Source: Reclinomonas americana ATCC 50394
Taxonomy: Eukaryota; Jakobida; Jakobea; Jakobida
Direction: 5' to 3'
DNA length: 37,491 nucleotides
NCBI GenBank assembly: GCA_048213135.1
Contig: PS015066.1
Span: 25,160-62,650 of the forward strand
Positions 36,401 through 37,491 of this stretch are shown one piece after another. The notes under the pieces were generated by a model, which made no database searches, was not told the DNA's origin, and was given only the letters and a program-made list of their open reading frames with translations. Position 1 is the first letter of the stretch. The number at the start of each line of letters is the position of its first letter. A program made the position numbers and the translations under genes.

Positions 36401-37491
36401 ATCTGACTACCCGTACAAGCCACTCAGTCGCGACCCGCGACAGGCAAACACCGCCGGCACATGCTTGTGGGAACTGGTGCGTTGAGCACGAGGAGAATGC
36501 CTCTCATCAATCAATCACCACTCATTTTCATGCACGTGACACAGTCGCTGTTCCGTCACCACTTCCATCCCAGTGTGCGCTCGTTTGCCAACACGATGCT
36601 GCGCGGTGAGGCCGTGGTGTACACGGGTGATCCGATTGAGGACTTTTCCATGCACACCTTCCTCGACAAGTTCATGTGAGTCTTCACTCCCTTGGTCTTC
36701 TTCCTTCGCCCCGCCGCTCACCACTTTCCTCGCAGCTTCAACCGACCGAAGAAGCGCACGTTCAAGGACCGCAGTGGCAGCATCATGCAGCGGCGAGTGA
36801 GCACGTACGCTGCGGCGGAGCCACTCAACTCGTCCAAGTCGAACTTTTCCACACTGCCCGAGTCGGTGGTCCGCGAGAATGAGGTGTTCTTGCACAAGTA
36901 TCTGTCTCGTCGGGTGCCGGTTATGTTGCCCGAGGACGACGGAAAGCGCCAACGCGGCGACTTTGACGACGACGATGATGAGGACGATGACGAGGACGCG
37001 GAGCTGGACGATGATGAGATTGATCGCATTGTGGAGCGCGAGGCCATGGGCACAGATGCCATGCCTGACGACGACGACGACGACGACGAAGACGAGGTGT
37101 GTGCTCGGTGGGAGCGGAGGATTGATTGCCTTGGTGTCTCATGGTGTGCAATCCGTGCAGGATGATGAATTCGACGACGACGACGACGACGAGGACGAGG
37201 AAATGGATGCGAAGAAGCGGGCGGTGCGTTTCCAGCCTGCTGCATTTTCTCTGCGCATCCCAATAATCCCCCCGATGTGCAGATGTTCCGAAAGATGGAC
37301 GGCCTTGGCGACGAGGACGACGAGGACGACGAGGAGGATGCAGAGTTGAGTCGACTGCTGCTTGGCGAGGAGGACGACGACGACGAAGACGGCGGCGGCT
37401 TCAACACCAAGCTGGAGGGCGACAGCTCGGACGAGGAGGAAATGGGCAGCGATGACGACGACGACGACGGTGCTGGTGGTGGCAAGAAGTC
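33485..37491 (+). CDS. CEBPZ: Noc1/Mak21/CEBPZ ribosome-biogenesis factor (CBF/Mak21 family), truncated by window edge
   Basis: Noc1/Mak21 acts with Noc2 in nucleolar assembly and export of pre-60S particles. Exons begin 33485-33506 (MPPKASK) and 33788-33837, then 33908 onward. The protein has a Lys-rich basic tail (QKKKDDRKKREDRKKKDD), then HEAT-like helices: WLRMVLKSGTLSDRVAALSL, LLSMLANKLGDPDRKVASR, VASRCSHLLMQLITEHHPSM and LHALHYSAAFLNQIILTRRD. The CBF domain core follows: MESRTLSLLLTGVNRAYPFA, HFNVATQALLLLLQ, FYKTLYGRLLSPEL and AQFLNVLFRAMRDDP. The family signature SDYPYKPLSRDPRQANTAGT, then HHFHPSVRSFANTML and GDPIEDFSMHTFLDKFM, comes after an Asp/Glu-rich insert. Further acidic runs (36965-37480) precede the right edge, where the gene is cut off. 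Its introns are typically 55-80 nt; the first is about 280 nt. Confidence 0.93.

Overview
The window is nuclear DNA of a compact, intron-rich, flagellated protist. Genes are split by many short spliceosomal introns of about 50-80 nt. Coding GC is high, and (CA)n, (TC)n, (GGA)n and TCCC tracts fill introns and border assembly gaps. An IFT22/RABL5 gene implies a cilium or flagellum. IRE1, DDRGK1, ABCF3, CDC123 and Noc1/CEBPZ are ordinary eukaryotic housekeeping genes. I cannot name the lineage from sequence alone.

Layout, left to right: a doubtful minus-strand ORF (27-527); a 10-bp minisatellite; a small helical protein (689-1214, +); a long-chain acyl-CoA synthetase (1238-5058, +); IFT22 (5122-6870, -); DDRGK1/UFBP1 (6953-8395, +, interrupted by a gap); IRE1 kinase/RNase (8506-15400, -); ABCF3-type ABC ATPase (15644-18958, +); a long coiled-coil protein (19141-23146, -); CDC123 in two pieces of opposite strand (23558-24725); a 2OG-Fe(II) oxygenase (25242-27052, +); a caspase-like clan CD peptidase (27115-28461, -); an armadillo/SPRY-like gene (28952-30879, -); proline iminopeptidase (30954-32981, -); and the 5' part of Noc1/CEBPZ (33485 to beyond the right edge, +). 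Neighbours are packed tightly: convergent stops lie 62-182 bp apart and two divergent starts only 82 bp apart.

The genes do not form one pathway. IRE1 (ER stress), DDRGK1 (ER ufmylation), ABCF3 and CDC123 (translation) and Noc1 (ribosome assembly) share a protein-synthesis and ER theme, which may be coincidence.

The strongest second-look observations are: coding microexons of 8, 9 and 18 nt that rebuild conserved motifs exactly; a recurrent 5' splice site GTTGCGT in at least 14 introns; an apparently inverted contig that breaks CDC123; a roughly 26-copy 13-residue repeat in the predicted lumenal part of IRE1; and a 24-nt direct repeat placed close to the start codons of both IRE1 and ABCF3. 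I saw no transposon, CRISPR array or tRNA/rRNA gene.
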